Both the position numbers and the translations under genes were made by a program. Below, piece by piece: positions 19,320 through 28,112 of a stretch of DNA of 64,000 nucleotides (position 1 is the stretch's first letter; the number at the start of each line of letters is the position of its first letter). The notes below the pieces were generated by a model. It was given only the letters and a program-made list of their open reading frames with translations, was not told the DNA's origin and did not search any database. The DNA comes from Clostridium aceticum (GTDB lineage: Bacteria > Bacillota > Clostridia > Peptostreptococcales > Natronincolaceae), in assembly GCF_001042715.1 (NCBI RefSeq), contig NZ_CP009687.1, positions 2,967,418 to 3,031,417 of the forward strand. Reading direction: 5' to 3'.

Positions 19320-19462
19320 CATCACATAAATTTATATTTTTTATAAATTTATGCATTTACCACTGATGATTTATATCAAGACGCTTTACGAGGTCACAAT
19401 AGCTGTCATCAGCTTTGCATTTTAAAATTAAACATTGCCTAATGAAAAAGGGGGACTATCTT

Positions 19463-20506
19463 ATGAAAATGACGCATGAAAAGGAAGACATTCACCTTGA
19501 AAACATCGATCTGAGGGATATTATTGACATTGATTTTCTTCAAAAATTTCAAGATGATTTTGCAACAGCTATAGGTTTGGCCAGTGTTACCGTTGATGAG
19601 AAGGGAAATCCAATTACCAACCCTAGTAGATATACTAGATTTTGCATGGACTTTACCCATTCAACAGAAACCGGCGATCGTCGATGTGCAGAGTCTCATA
19701 AAAAGGGAGGAGAAGAAGCCGCAAAAACTGGTCAGCCTGTGGTTTATGAGTGTCATGCAGGTTTGATAGATTTTGCAGCCCCCATTATGCTGGAGGGAAG
19801 ACTCATCGGAACGATTTTAGGTGGTCAAGTCTTAACCGCTTCTCCCGAAGAAGATAAGTATAGAAAAATCGCTGGGGAAATTGGTGTAGACTCTGAAGGT
19901 TATGTAGATGCTGTAAAAGAAGTCACCACCTTATCAAAAGAAGAAATTCAAGCTGCTGCAAATGTATTATATATCGTAGCTAATAACATGTCTAAAACTT
20001 GGTATCATCAGTACAAGTTGAAAACTGCAGCTACTATCCTTAATGATAGTCTTACACAAATATCTGCTACAATGGAGGAGATGGCGGCTTCTGCTGTAGA
20101 AGTCAGCAGCAATCAATCTCAATTAAATCAAGAAATTGGAAATGTAAGCAAAATGTCAGAGCAGATTAGTGAAGTATTAGATTTTATAAAGGAAATTGCC
20201 GATGAAACAAGGTTACTAGGCTTAAATGCTGCTATAGAAGCAGCCAGAGCTGGAGAGGCAGGACTAGGTTTCGGTGTAGTGGCACAAGAAATTAGAAAGT
20301 TGTCCAGCGATTCTAAGCAAACAGTGTCTAAAATCAAAGACTTTATTGATCACATACAGGAATCCGTAAAAAACACAGTTAGAATGGGAAATGCCACCAA
20401 TATAGTTACAGAACAACAGGCAGCAGCGGTTGAGGAGGTTACTGCTAGCATTGAGGAAATTACTGGTTTAGCTGAACAGTTGAATGATTTGGCTATGGAA
20501 AAGTAA
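19463..20506 (+). CDS. Soluble chemoreceptor: PocR ligand domain plus MCP signalling domain
   Basis: 347 residues with no transmembrane segment. The N-terminal PocR-type sensory domain (~15-180) has conserved Cys residues in [19 protein letters not shown] and [15 protein letters not shown], plus [14 protein letters not shown]. The methyl-accepting domain (~195-347) contains the hairpin-tip signature [20 protein letters not shown] and [13 protein letters not shown]. PocR domains are proposed to bind small hydrocarbon derivatives such as propanediol; the Cys-rich face could also bind metal or redox cofactor. The start ATG 19463 lies behind AAAGGGGGACTATCTT; the upstream in-frame ATGs lack such a site. 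Followed by cheW. Confidence 0.9.
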   Translation: MKMTHEKEDIHLENIDLRDIIDIDFLQKFQDDFATAIGLASVTVDEKGNPITNPSRYTRFCMDFTHSTETGDRRCAESHKKGGEEAAKTGQPVVYECHAGLIDFAAPIMLEGRLIGTILGGQVLTASPEEDKYRKIAGEIGVDSEGYVDAVKEVTTLSKEEIQAAANVLYIVANNMSKTWYHQYKLKTAATILNDSLTQISATMEEMAASAVEVSSNQSQLNQEIGNVSKMSEQISEVLDFIKEIADETRLLGLNAAIEAARAGEAGLGFGVVAQEIRKLSSDSKQTVSKIKDFIDHIQESVKNTVRMGNATNIVTEQQAAAVEEVTASIEEITGLAEQLNDLAMEK

Positions 20507-20550
20507 CAAAAGGTATTTACCAATGAAATCTGCAAATAGGAGTGAAAAAT

Positions 20551-21024
20551 ATGCCCAATATGCAACTAGTTGTGTTTCAACTTGGAGATCAGTATTATGC
20601 TGTGGAAATTGATTATGTCAATGGTATCAATAAAGTAAAAGATTTTAATATCATGAAGGTTCCTAACGCTCCAAATTTTGTTGAAGGCTTGATCAATCTA
20701 AGAGGAAAAATTCTTCCTTTATATAATTTAAGAAAACGATTTTTCAATGAGGATTTTCTTTCTAAAGATAATGAAATCCTTGTGGTACGTATGAAGGATA
20801 TTATGGTAGGACTTATTGTAGATGAGGTCTTTGATATCATAAGTCTGGAGGAGAAGGATGCTGAACCCGCTACAAATCTCTTTTTAGGGATAGATAGCAG
20901 ATTTATAAGCCATATTGGAAAAACTGAAGATCAAATGATCATTATTCTAGATGTGCCTAACATCTTATCTCAAACAGAGCAACAGGAAATTACCCCTATG
21001 TTTTCTACTGAAAAGGCTACATAG
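20551..21024 (+). CDS. cheW: CheW chemotaxis coupling protein
   Basis: 157 residues covering a complete CheW beta-barrel domain: VVFQLGDQYYAVEIDYVNGI, the conserved KVPNAPNFVEGLINLRGKILPLYNLRKRF, and LIVDEVFDIISLE. It links receptors to the CheA kinase, which is not in this window. ATG 20551 sits 8 bases after AGGAG; the GTG at 20542 overlaps that site and is unlikely. It lies 44 bases after the PocR receptor on the same strand, so the two form a dedicated receptor-adaptor pair. Confidence 0.92.
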   Translation: MPNMQLVVFQLGDQYYAVEIDYVNGINKVKDFNIMKVPNAPNFVEGLINLRGKILPLYNLRKRFFNEDFLSKDNEILVVRMKDIMVGLIVDEVFDIISLEEKDAEPATNLFLGIDSRFISHIGKTEDQMIIILDVPNILSQTEQQEITPMFSTEKAT

Positions 21025-21038
21025 TTTAAACATAGATT

Positions 21039-21154
21039 CAGTAACGTTAACTTAAGTCATAATTTTCCATCGTTATTTCAAGATCCTTCGCTATGCTCAG
21101 GATGACAAATCAAGCGGATTTTTTGGAAATAATTAGCTTAAGTTAAGGCCTATG
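21039..21154 (+). mobile_element. MITE family A, copy 3 (116 bp)
   Basis: The ends CAGTAACGTTAAC and TTAAGGCCTATG are flanked by AACATAGATT (21029-21038) and AACATAAATT (21155-21164), a 9/10 target duplication. The core matches the family. Confidence 0.85.
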
Positions 21155-21172
21155 AACATAAATTAAAATCTT

Positions 21173-21405
21173 TATATAGATAACCAACTACAAAGCTTAA
21201 CAAAATGCAGACTGGATGCATTTGCAAGAAATGACTACAATGTTCAATTCATGTAAGTGGAAAATCCGTAAAGAAATTTGCATGTTTGAGCGGTAGCGAG
21301 TTTGCAAATTTTAGGATTTTTCACTGGAGTGAATTGCTAACATTGTTCATTTCTGAAACCGCAGGAAGGCGTATTTTGTTAAGGTATAAAATTGGTTATC
21401 TATAT
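21173..21405. repeat. Family B long palindrome (233 bp)
   Basis: The two arms are an imperfect inverted repeat over nearly their whole length. The ends TATATAGATAACCAA and TTGGTTATCTATAT match. Inner blocks CTTAACAAAAT, AGAAATGA, ACAATGTT, CAATTCA and AGTGgAAAATCC match complementary blocks on the right. The centre is AAATTTGCA...TGCAAATTT around GAGCGGTAGCGAG. No ORF with a ribosome binding site is present. It could form a cruciform or a long RNA hairpin. No transposase or target duplication was recognised. Confidence 0.8.
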
Positions 21406-21432
21406 TTAACAACAATTTTAAAAGTAAATTTT

Positions 21433-21465
21433 AAAAAGCGAAGTTCAAATGAACTTCGCTTTTTT
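21433..21465. terminator. Bidirectional terminator
   Basis: The perfect stem AAAAAGCGAAGTTC / GAACTTCGCTTTTT has a 4-base loop. It overlaps the stop of the minus-strand receptor gene. Confidence 0.88.
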
Positions 21466-22729
21466 AGTATTTAAACTTTGAAAGATTTTCCCGCATTTCC
21501 TCAGCCATTTTTGACAATGTTTCAGTAACACTAGCAATCTCTTGTATAGAAGCTGCTTGCTCTTCCGATGATGCTGAAACTTCTTGAGCTCCAGCTGCAT
21601 TTTCTTCTGCAATCGCTGAGAGGTTTTGTACAATATCGATAAGTTCATCCTTCTTTTTGCTCATAGCTTGTTGAGATTCATTTACCGTTTCTAAAAATTT
21701 CTTAGATTTATTAGTAGTCAAAGAAATACTATCAAACTTCTTATTGGTTGTATCTACACTGATGGTTTGTTCTTTTACGATATTGGCTATTTCTTGAATA
21801 GCAATAACTGCCTCTGCTGTTTCTGTAATCAACTCTTGTATAATCGTTCTTATCTCCAGCGTAAACTCATCTGTTTGCTCTGCAAGTTTGCGAACCTCCT
21901 CAGCTACTACAGCAAAACCTTTACCGGCTTCTCCTGCTCTTGCTGCTTCAATAGCTGCATTTAATGCCAACAGGTTTACTTGTTCTGCAATTTTAGAGAT
22001 CATAGAGCTTGCACCTTCTATTTTTTTTGCACTTTCATTTGCATGTACAATCACTGTACCTATTTTTTCTGTTACCTCATTCACTTCACTTGTTTTTTGG
22101 TTGAGGTCCTTTAAGGTTTCCAGACCTTCGTCCTTTAGTTTTATAACAGCGTTGGTGGTGGAGTTTAATGTTTTTAGGTATCTTTCATTATCTTCGATCA
22201 GCTCCCCTAGCTCACTTACCTTAACAGCTCCCTGCTCTGTATCCTTAGCTTGATCTGCCGCTCCCTTTGCCATTTCTTCGATAGTATTTGCCACTTCTTC
22301 TGCTGAATTAGCAGCCTGTTGGCTAGTGTCAGTTAGTTGTTGTGAGGAAGTGGCTGTCTGTTCAGAAATGGTGTCAATACTTTTTATGAACTTTCTAAGA
22401 CTATCTATAATCTGCTGGAAGGATCTTGACAAATCGCCAACTTCATCTTGACGTTGAAGAAATTCTTCAGGAATATCCTCAGTAATGTCTAGATCTGCGA
22501 TTTTCTTTACATGGTTTACCGCTAAGGTAACTGGTTTCAAAACACGTGTCGCTAAAAGACTAACAAGAAAGACCGTAGCTAGTAACATGGCAACAATGAC
22601 AAAAAGTACTGTGCTTTTATTAATGATAATATCTTTTGCAAAAGCATAGGAAAGTACCGATGTAATGATCATTAAAAATAAATTAAAAGATAATAACAGA
22701 CCAATGGTTCTCATTTTTAAACTCTTCAT
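21464..22729 (-). CDS. Methyl-accepting chemotaxis protein without extracellular domain
   Basis: 421 residues. Two TM helices (~8-28 and ~38-60) are separated by a loop of about ten residues, so no periplasmic ligand domain exists. A HAMP domain follows (~60-115, [19 protein letters not shown]), then a long coiled-coil MCP domain with the tip [24 protein letters not shown] and [15 protein letters not shown]. The Q/E-rich region [20 protein letters not shown] suits methylation. It probably senses membrane state, cytoplasmic signals or energy. ATG is preceded by TTAGGGGGACAAGC. Confidence 0.92.
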   Translation of the reverse strand: MKSLKMRTIGLLLSFNLFLMIITSVLSYAFAKDIIINKSTVLFVIVAMLLATVFLVSLLATRVLKPVTLAVNHVKKIADLDITEDIPEEFLQRQDEVGDLSRSFQQIIDSLRKFIKSIDTISEQTATSSQQLTDTSQQAANSAEEVANTIEEMAKGAADQAKDTEQGAVKVSELGELIEDNERYLKTLNSTTNAVIKLKDEGLETLKDLNQKTSEVNEVTEKIGTVIVHANESAKKIEGASSMISKIAEQVNLLALNAAIEAARAGEAGKGFAVVAEEVRKLAEQTDEFTLEIRTIIQELITETAEAVIAIQEIANIVKEQTISVDTTNKKFDSISLTTNKSKKFLETVNESQQAMSKKKDELIDIVQNLSAIAEENAAGAQEVSASSEEQAASIQEIASVTETLSKMAEEMRENLSKFKY

Positions 22730-23018
22730 GCTTGTCCCCCTAACACCTAAAAATTTTTTAATGTAACTCCTTTTTTTACTGACATCGTAGAAAAATCTTG
22801 ATGCATCCTGATTATGTTGATCCTTATCCCACTTTATATTGTTTTACTTTTGTAGGAAAGCTGTCAGTATTCCAATAAAAATAATAAGAACATGGATAAA
22901 GATTGTCTTATAGCCCTATAGTTATTTCCATTATACTAACAAATTTGTATAAAATCAACAAAATATGGAAGATATGTATAGTTAAGCAATTTAAAAGGAA
23001 TTGATCTTTATTAAGTAT

Positions 23019-23858
23019 TTATCTTTCAATTAATTTGATACCTTTTTCATCAAGATGAATTTGTCCTTCTTTTAGCAGTCTTCCAACAGCTCTTTTAAAA
23101 GCTCTTTTACTTATATTTAATTCTTTTTTGATTTTTTCTGGATCACTATCGTCCTTCAACAATAATATTCCACCTTTGAGTTTTAATTTTTCAAGAATAA
23201 GTTTTACATCTTCATCCATCTGCTTATAGGCTTTTTCTCTTAAACTTAAATCTAATTTCCCGTCTTCCTTTACTTTGGTTACTCTTGCTTCTACCTCATC
23301 CCCGTATGCATATTCTCCATATAACTCATTCTTAGGTATCAAACCCTGATACTTATTATCAATAGCTACAAAAGCACCTATATCTTCATTGATACCATAA
23401 ATCCTTCCTCGGACTCTATCGTCTTTCTTATAGGGTGATTCACTACTTAGTAACTTATGAACCTCCATGGTTGCACATAGTCTATCACTTTTATCTATAT
23501 ATAAACCAACCAAATACTCACTACCCTCTTGAACTTCACCTTTTTGCTCTTTAAAAGGCAGCAACAAATCTTTTTCTAAACCCCAATCTAAGAAGGCACC
23601 TATTTTTGTCACTTCTACCACCCTTAAAGCAGCTAATTCCCCAAGTTTTATCTTAGGCTTTTTTGTTGTAGCAATAAGACGGTCTTCAGAATCCTTATAA
23701 ACAAATACTTCTATCTCATCTCCTATTTCCACACCTTCAGGAACTTGTTTCTTCGGCAGTAGAATGCTGTTGTTCTTATCCTTTTTAGAACTTAAATATA
23801 CGCCATACTCACTGGATTTAACTACTTCTAGTTTTTGAACCTCACCTAATTCTATCAT
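23019..23858 (-). CDS. CvfB/YitL-like S1 RNA-binding protein
   Basis: 279 residues. Three S1-like OB folds (about 5-62, 70-130 and 143-210: RVRGRIYGINEDIGAFVAI, LIPKNELYGEYAYGDEVEAR) are followed by a C-terminal winged helix (~215-275: DDSDPEKIKKELNISKRAFK). This is the CvfB architecture, a virulence/post-transcriptional regulator in staphylococci and YitL in Bacillus. GAGGAGGGTGGAGC precedes the ATG. Single gene; no target can be inferred. Confidence 0.88.
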   Translation of the reverse strand: MIELGEVQKLEVVKSSEYGVYLSSKKDKNNSILLPKKQVPEGVEIGDEIEVFVYKDSEDRLIATTKKPKIKLGELAALRVVEVTKIGAFLDWGLEKDLLLPFKEQKGEVQEGSEYLVGLYIDKSDRLCATMEVHKLLSSESPYKKDDRVRGRIYGINEDIGAFVAIDNKYQGLIPKNELYGEYAYGDEVEARVTKVKEDGKLDLSLREKAYKQMDEDVKLILEKLKLKGGILLLKDDSDPEKIKKELNISKRAFKRAVGRLLKEGQIHLDEKGIKLIER

Positions 23859-23903
23859 GCTCCACCCTCCTCTATCTGTAGTACTAAAATTTTATTACAG
23901 TAT

Positions 23904-23993
23904 CATTAACGTTAACTTAAGCCATAGTTTGTCATTCTTCGTTATTTCAAGATCCTTCCCTATGCTCAGGATGACAATAAGTTAACGACTATG
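23904..23993 (+). mobile_element. MITE family A, copy 4 (90 bp, internally deleted)
   Basis: The ends CATTAACGTTAACTTAAG and GTTAACGACTATG are flanked by ATTACAGTAT (23894-23903) and ATTGCAGCAT (23994-24003), an 8/10 duplication. About 25 bp between GGATGACA and the right end are missing relative to copy 2. Confidence 0.85.
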
Positions 23994-24036
23994 ATTGCAG
24001 CATACTTTTTTATAAATATGTAGTACTTACCCAGCA

Positions 24037-24579
24037 CTAGCTACTGACTAACGTAGTAAGCTTTTCCTCTATGTAGTCCAACAATAAAGTATCCCCAATA
24101 GTAACTTTATTTTCTTCATATAAATCTGGTTTAACCCTAAAAAAGTTAATGAATAGTTTGTTGTCTGCGATTAAATATTCATCCTGATGTCCCGGAAGAA
24201 ATATGACTTCTAGTTCTTCATATCTTGGCGTCTCAATTTTTTGGTTTAGCTTATCAATGACATTATCTAGGTTTAAGGTTTTAAGTGGTTTTATCATCAT
24301 ATCTGTGTAAGCTAAATCCTCCAACATCCACATATTATTGTTCCAAAACTTCCTTTCCTTTTTGCTCTCGCTATTAAGGATTTCTCTATTAGATATGGCA
24401 CTAAGAACTTTTCTTACAGATTCTTTGTTAAACTCATCATCATAAATATAATTCATTTCTGGCACTTCAGCCATAGTTACGATATATTTCTCCCCTACCT
24501 TCTCCCTTTCATTTGTACTTTGCCAATAGTAAAGCATTCCCTCAATAGCATCTAGTTTTACTTTTATTCTTTTAATCAT
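24037..24579 (-). CDS. Conserved-looking protein of unknown function
   Basis: I do not recognise a family. 180 residues, soluble, charged, no signal peptide. It begins MIKRIKVKLDAIEGMLYYWQ, has a mixed helical middle (VRKVLSAISNREILNSE) and a beta-like C-terminal part (LEVIFLPGHQDEYLIADNKL). ATG 24579 follows GCAGAGGAGTGTACAT, a strong site; the longer reading from 24606 does not have one. It stands alone between two MITE copies, downstream of the RND terminator. Confidence 0.75.
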   Translation of the reverse strand: MIKRIKVKLDAIEGMLYYWQSTNEREKVGEKYIVTMAEVPEMNYIYDDEFNKESVRKVLSAISNREILNSESKKERKFWNNNMWMLEDLAYTDMMIKPLKTLNLDNVIDKLNQKIETPRYEELEVIFLPGHQDEYLIADNKLFINFFRVKPDLYEENKVTIGDTLLLDYIEEKLTTLVSS

Positions 24580-24614
24580 ATGTACACTCCTCTGCAGTAA
24601 TTTCATGTGAAAAT

Positions 24615-24731
24615 CATAGGCGTTAACCTAAAGCGTTATTACCAAAATTCTCTCCAAATGTCATCCTGAGGGTAGTAAAGGATTTTGGGATAACGAAGGA
24701 TGACAAATTATAGTTTAAGTTAACGCTAATG
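24615..24731 (-). mobile_element. MITE family A, copy 5 (117 bp, reversed)
   Basis: The ends CATAGGCGTTAAC and GTTAACGCTAATG are flanked by a perfect 10-bp duplication ATGTGAAAAT at 24605-24614 and 24732-24741. The core runs in the opposite orientation to copies 1-4. Confidence 0.9.
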
Positions 24732-24807
24732 ATGTGAAAATAAGCATAAATAAGCATATAGTATATTTATTTCCCAAATCCCTTGATTCCATTTACTTAT
24801 TTTCTTG

Positions 24808-24854
24808 TATAGATAAACAAGTTCAAAATTAAGTCCTGATGTTGTTTATCTATA
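24808..24854. repeat. Family B short palindrome
   Basis: The perfect 13-bp arms TATAGATAAACAA (24808-24820) and TTGTTTATCTATA (24842-24854) have a 21-bp centre. The ends match those of the 233-bp palindrome at 21173. Confidence 0.75.
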
Positions 24855-24942
24855 GCAAAGCTTATGAATTCATCTACAGACCTACAACCTTACTATCATC
24901 AAATGACTTATTCGACATAACACAACAATTTCCTCTTTAAAA

Positions 24943-24985
24943 ATAAATACACCACTTTATTCTTTTGGAATAGTGGTGTATTTAT
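24943..24985. terminator. Terminator after RND operon
   Basis: The perfect 14-bp stem ATAAATACACCACT / AGTGGTGTATTTAT sits just past the stop at 24988. Confidence 0.8.
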
Positions 24986-24987
24986 CA

Positions 24988-27900
24988 TTAATTTTTAGCA
25001 GTTTCTTGCTTTTTTCCTTTTAGTTTTCTTTTAATACTTACTGAAATATCATCTATGATGGTATACACTGTGGGAATTAATACCAAGGTTAAGACCGTAG
25101 ATAATAATAATCCTGCAATAACTACAATGCCCATTGGCGCCTGCATCTCTGAACCTTCTCCGATGCCTATGGCTAAAGGCAATAAGCCCAATACAGTCGT
25201 TAAGGTTGTCATTAAAATAGGTCTTAGCCTTACAGGACCAGCTGCAATAATCGCTTCATTTCGCTCTTTACCTGCTTCCCTCAAGGTGTTGATATAATCC
25301 ACCAGCACAATCCCATTATTAACAACAATCCCTGCTAGCATAATGATACCGATTAAGGCTGTTATCCCTAGTGCTTTTCCTGTGATCAGCAGTCCTAATA
25401 AGGCTCCCGCCAACGCTACAGGCACTGACAACATAATAGTAAATGGATGTATCAATGACTCAAATTGAGCCGCCATCACCATGTAAATCAATATTACTGC
25501 CAGTATTAATGCTAAAAGCAAATCAGCAAAGGCATCATTCATTTGTTGATTTTGCCCCCCCATATCATAACTATATCCCTGAGGTAAATCATAATTCCTT
25601 AATGCCTCATCAATATCCTGTGTAACACTCCTCAAGTCTCTGTTACCGATCTGACCACTAATGGTTACTACTCTTTGTTGGTCTTCTCGATTGATTTGTA
25701 CAGGACCCTGTTCAACAGATACACTAGCCACTTGGTTTAAAGGAATACTTCCGCCAGCAGCAGTTTGAATCCCCATTTGTTCTAAATTAGCCAAGCTCTC
25801 TGTTGCAGAGTTTTCCCCCTTAACAATAACATCAATTTCATCTCCATCTAGCTTATACCTTGTAGCCGTTAACCCAGATGTGGTGTTTCTTACACTATTG
25901 GCAATTTGTGCGGTTGTTAACCCGTAGGTTGCAGCACGATATTTATCGATAGAAATTTGAACCTCTGGTATACCTTCACTAAAACTAGTGGTTATTTCTC
26001 TTGTATCTTCTACGGATTCAATCATCCCCTTGAAATCTTCTGAAATTTCTTTTAAAGTTTCTAATTCATCTCCCTTTAAGCTAATACTAATAGGGTCACC
26101 TGCCATTCCTCCCATAGCATTGGCGGATTCCGAAACACTGATTTCTGTTCCAGGAATATCCTTAAGAAGTCCTCTTACTTCATCAGCTACTTCTTTAGAA
26201 TTTCTATCTCTCTCCTTCATTTTAGACAGCCTAATAGTAACACTACCTCGGTTGCTGCTGCCTCCGCCAAAGCCCATTTGACCACCTCCGCCGACAGAAG
26301 AAAACACAGTATCTATTTCTTCTATAGCAGCAAGGCTTTCTTCAATTTCAAAAAGCACTTCATTTACTTCATGCAGCTCAGAGCCTACAGGTAAAGATAC
26401 ATTGATATTTACTTGACCTTCATCTGTAGCAGGGAAAAGTTCTACCCCTATAAAAAATACGGAGGATAAACTTCCTAAAAAGATGATCATAGCCATGAGA
26501 ATCGTAATTTTTCTGTGGCCTAAGCTCCAAGTCAGTATCTTTCTATAGCGATTTTCTATACCATTAAAAATTTTATCAAAGGCATCGTAAACAGCCCCAA
26601 ATCTTTTTCTTGTACTCTTTGTTTTCATGTTATCTTCATCAGTTACCCTCAAGAATTTAGAAGACAACATAGGTATTAATGTCAAAGATACTATTAGGGA
26701 AGCTACAAGAGAGAAGGTCACTGCTAATGCTAGTTCTGTGAAGAGACTGGAAATCATTCCCTCAACAAAAACAATCGGTAAAAATACCGCTATTGTTGTA
26801 AGCGTAGAAGCAGTAACCGACATAGCTACCTCAGAGGCCCCTAAGCTGGCTGCTTCTTTTTTAGAATATCCTTCTGTTCTGAATCGATAGATATTTTCCA
26901 ATACAACAATGGCATTATCCACCAGCATACCTACTCCTAGGGCCAAGCCTCCTAGTGTCATGAGGTTTAAAGTAATATTACCAAAGTACAGTAGTGCAAA
27001 GGTTCCAATAACAGCTATAGGAATAGAGGTTCCAATGATTAAAGTAGATCGAAGGTTCCTTAAAAATAGATAAAGCACCATAATAGCAAAAACTGCTCCC
27101 AATACAACACTCTGAAGTACATTGTTAATTGCATCCGTAATATAAGTAGATTCATCAGATACAATGGTGAGTTCTATAGGATGATGTTCTTGTTGTAATC
27201 TTTCTATTTCTGCATGAACCAAAGACGCTACCTGTACAGTATTGCTGTCTGACTGTTTCTGGATTGAAATATTAATACTACTTTTACCATTGGTTCTAGA
27301 TATCGTTGCTATATCACGATGGGTTAACTCCACCTCTGCGATATCCTTTAGTAAAATGATACTTCCACTAGGCAATATTACAGGAATTTCTTCAATTTCT
27401 TCTAGGCTTTTAAATTCCCCCATCGTTCTGATGGCAAGTTCCTTCTCACCATTTTTCACTGTGCCTCCTGGCAGGTTCATATTGGAGGCTCCTATTGTTT
27501 GAGACAGCTGACTTAAAGTAATACCATAGCTATCTAAACGCTGCTGGTTTGTCCTAATGTGTATTTCATTGGTATAGCCACCAGTTACATCTACGGAAGC
27601 TACCCCTTCAATTCTCTCCAACCTAGGCTTTATTGTTTCTTCCGCTAATATTTGCAGTGAAGCTAAGTCTTCTCCATCTACCAAAGATAGTTGAATAATA
27701 GGGAAGGAATTGGGGTCTATGGTTAAAACCATTGGATCAGATGCACCCTCTGGCAAAACACCTTTGATGAGATCAACCTTCTCCCGCATATCTAAGGTAG
27801 CAAAGTTCATATCTGTCCCAAAGTTAAACTGAGCAATAACGATGGAACTACCTTGTGAAGACCTAGAAGTAACGCTTTCTATATTGCTTGCAGTAGCAAT

Positions 27901-28110
27901 AACCCCTTCGATGGGTCTTGTAATTAAGTTTTCTATTTCATGGGGCCCTACCCCTGAATAAGAGGTGCTGACAATAGCTACTGGTATTTCCATAGCTGGG
28001 TAGAGATCTATCGGTAATCTAGTTAAGGAGATGGTTCCCAATAGTATAATAACAAGCATAATCATTGCAATCATTACAGGTCTTTTTACTGCTAATTTTG
28101 ATAAATTCAT
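24988..28110 (-). CDS. RND-family efflux transporter (AcrB/HAE1-like)
   Basis: 1040 residues, full length for an RND pump. TM1 is near 10-30; two large extracytoplasmic loops (~40-330 and ~545-850) are each followed by a block of about five TM helices. Seen directly: GVGPHEIENLITRPIEGVI in the first porter domain, TLGGLALGVGMLVDNAIVVLEN in TM4, and IIMLAGIVVNNGIVLVDYIN in the second half. The AcrB Asp-Asp proton-relay pair in TM4 reads Asp-Asn here (LVDNAIVV), as in several Firmicute relatives. Drugs, lipids or cell-envelope compounds are possible substrates. It starts 2 bases after the adaptor gene, forming an operon. A Gram-positive cell has no outer-membrane channel, so the pump probably exports across or from the membrane. 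Confidence 0.93.
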   Translation of the reverse strand: MNLSKLAVKRPVMIAMIMLVIILLGTISLTRLPIDLYPAMEIPVAIVSTSYSGVGPHEIENLITRPIEGVIATASNIESVTSRSSQGSSIVIAQFNFGTDMNFATLDMREKVDLIKGVLPEGASDPMVLTIDPNSFPIIQLSLVDGEDLASLQILAEETIKPRLERIEGVASVDVTGGYTNEIHIRTNQQRLDSYGITLSQLSQTIGASNMNLPGGTVKNGEKELAIRTMGEFKSLEEIEEIPVILPSGSIILLKDIAEVELTHRDIATISRTNGKSSINISIQKQSDSNTVQVASLVHAEIERLQQEHHPIELTIVSDESTYITDAINNVLQSVVLGAVFAIMVLYLFLRNLRSTLIIGTSIPIAVIGTFALLYFGNITLNLMTLGGLALGVGMLVDNAIVVLENIYRFRTEGYSKKEAASLGASEVAMSVTASTLTTIAVFLPIVFVEGMISSLFTELALAVTFSLVASLIVSLTLIPMLSSKFLRVTDEDNMKTKSTRKRFGAVYDAFDKIFNGIENRYRKILTWSLGHRKITILMAMIIFLGSLSSVFFIGVELFPATDEGQVNINVSLPVGSELHEVNEVLFEIEESLAAIEEIDTVFSSVGGGGQMGFGGGSSNRGSVTIRLSKMKERDRNSKEVADEVRGLLKDIPGTEISVSESANAMGGMAGDPISISLKGDELETLKEISEDFKGMIESVEDTREITTSFSEGIPEVQISIDKYRAATYGLTTAQIANSVRNTTSGLTATRYKLDGDEIDVIVKGENSATESLANLEQMGIQTAAGGSIPLNQVASVSVEQGPVQINREDQQRVVTISGQIGNRDLRSVTQDIDEALRNYDLPQGYSYDMGGQNQQMNDAFADLLLALILAVILIYMVMAAQFESLIHPFTIMLSVPVALAGALLGLLITGKALGITALIGIIMLAGIVVNNGIVLVDYINTLREAGKERNEAIIAAGPVRLRPILMTTLTTVLGLLPLAIGIGEGSEMQAPMGIVVIAGLLLSTVLTLVLIPTVYTIIDDISVSIKRKLKGKKQETAKN

Positions 28111-28112
28111 AA

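Noticed and set aside
19584-19766. Alternative frame inside the PocR-MCP gene
   Set aside because: The PocR frame has clear homology and the correct ribosome site; this is a shadow.
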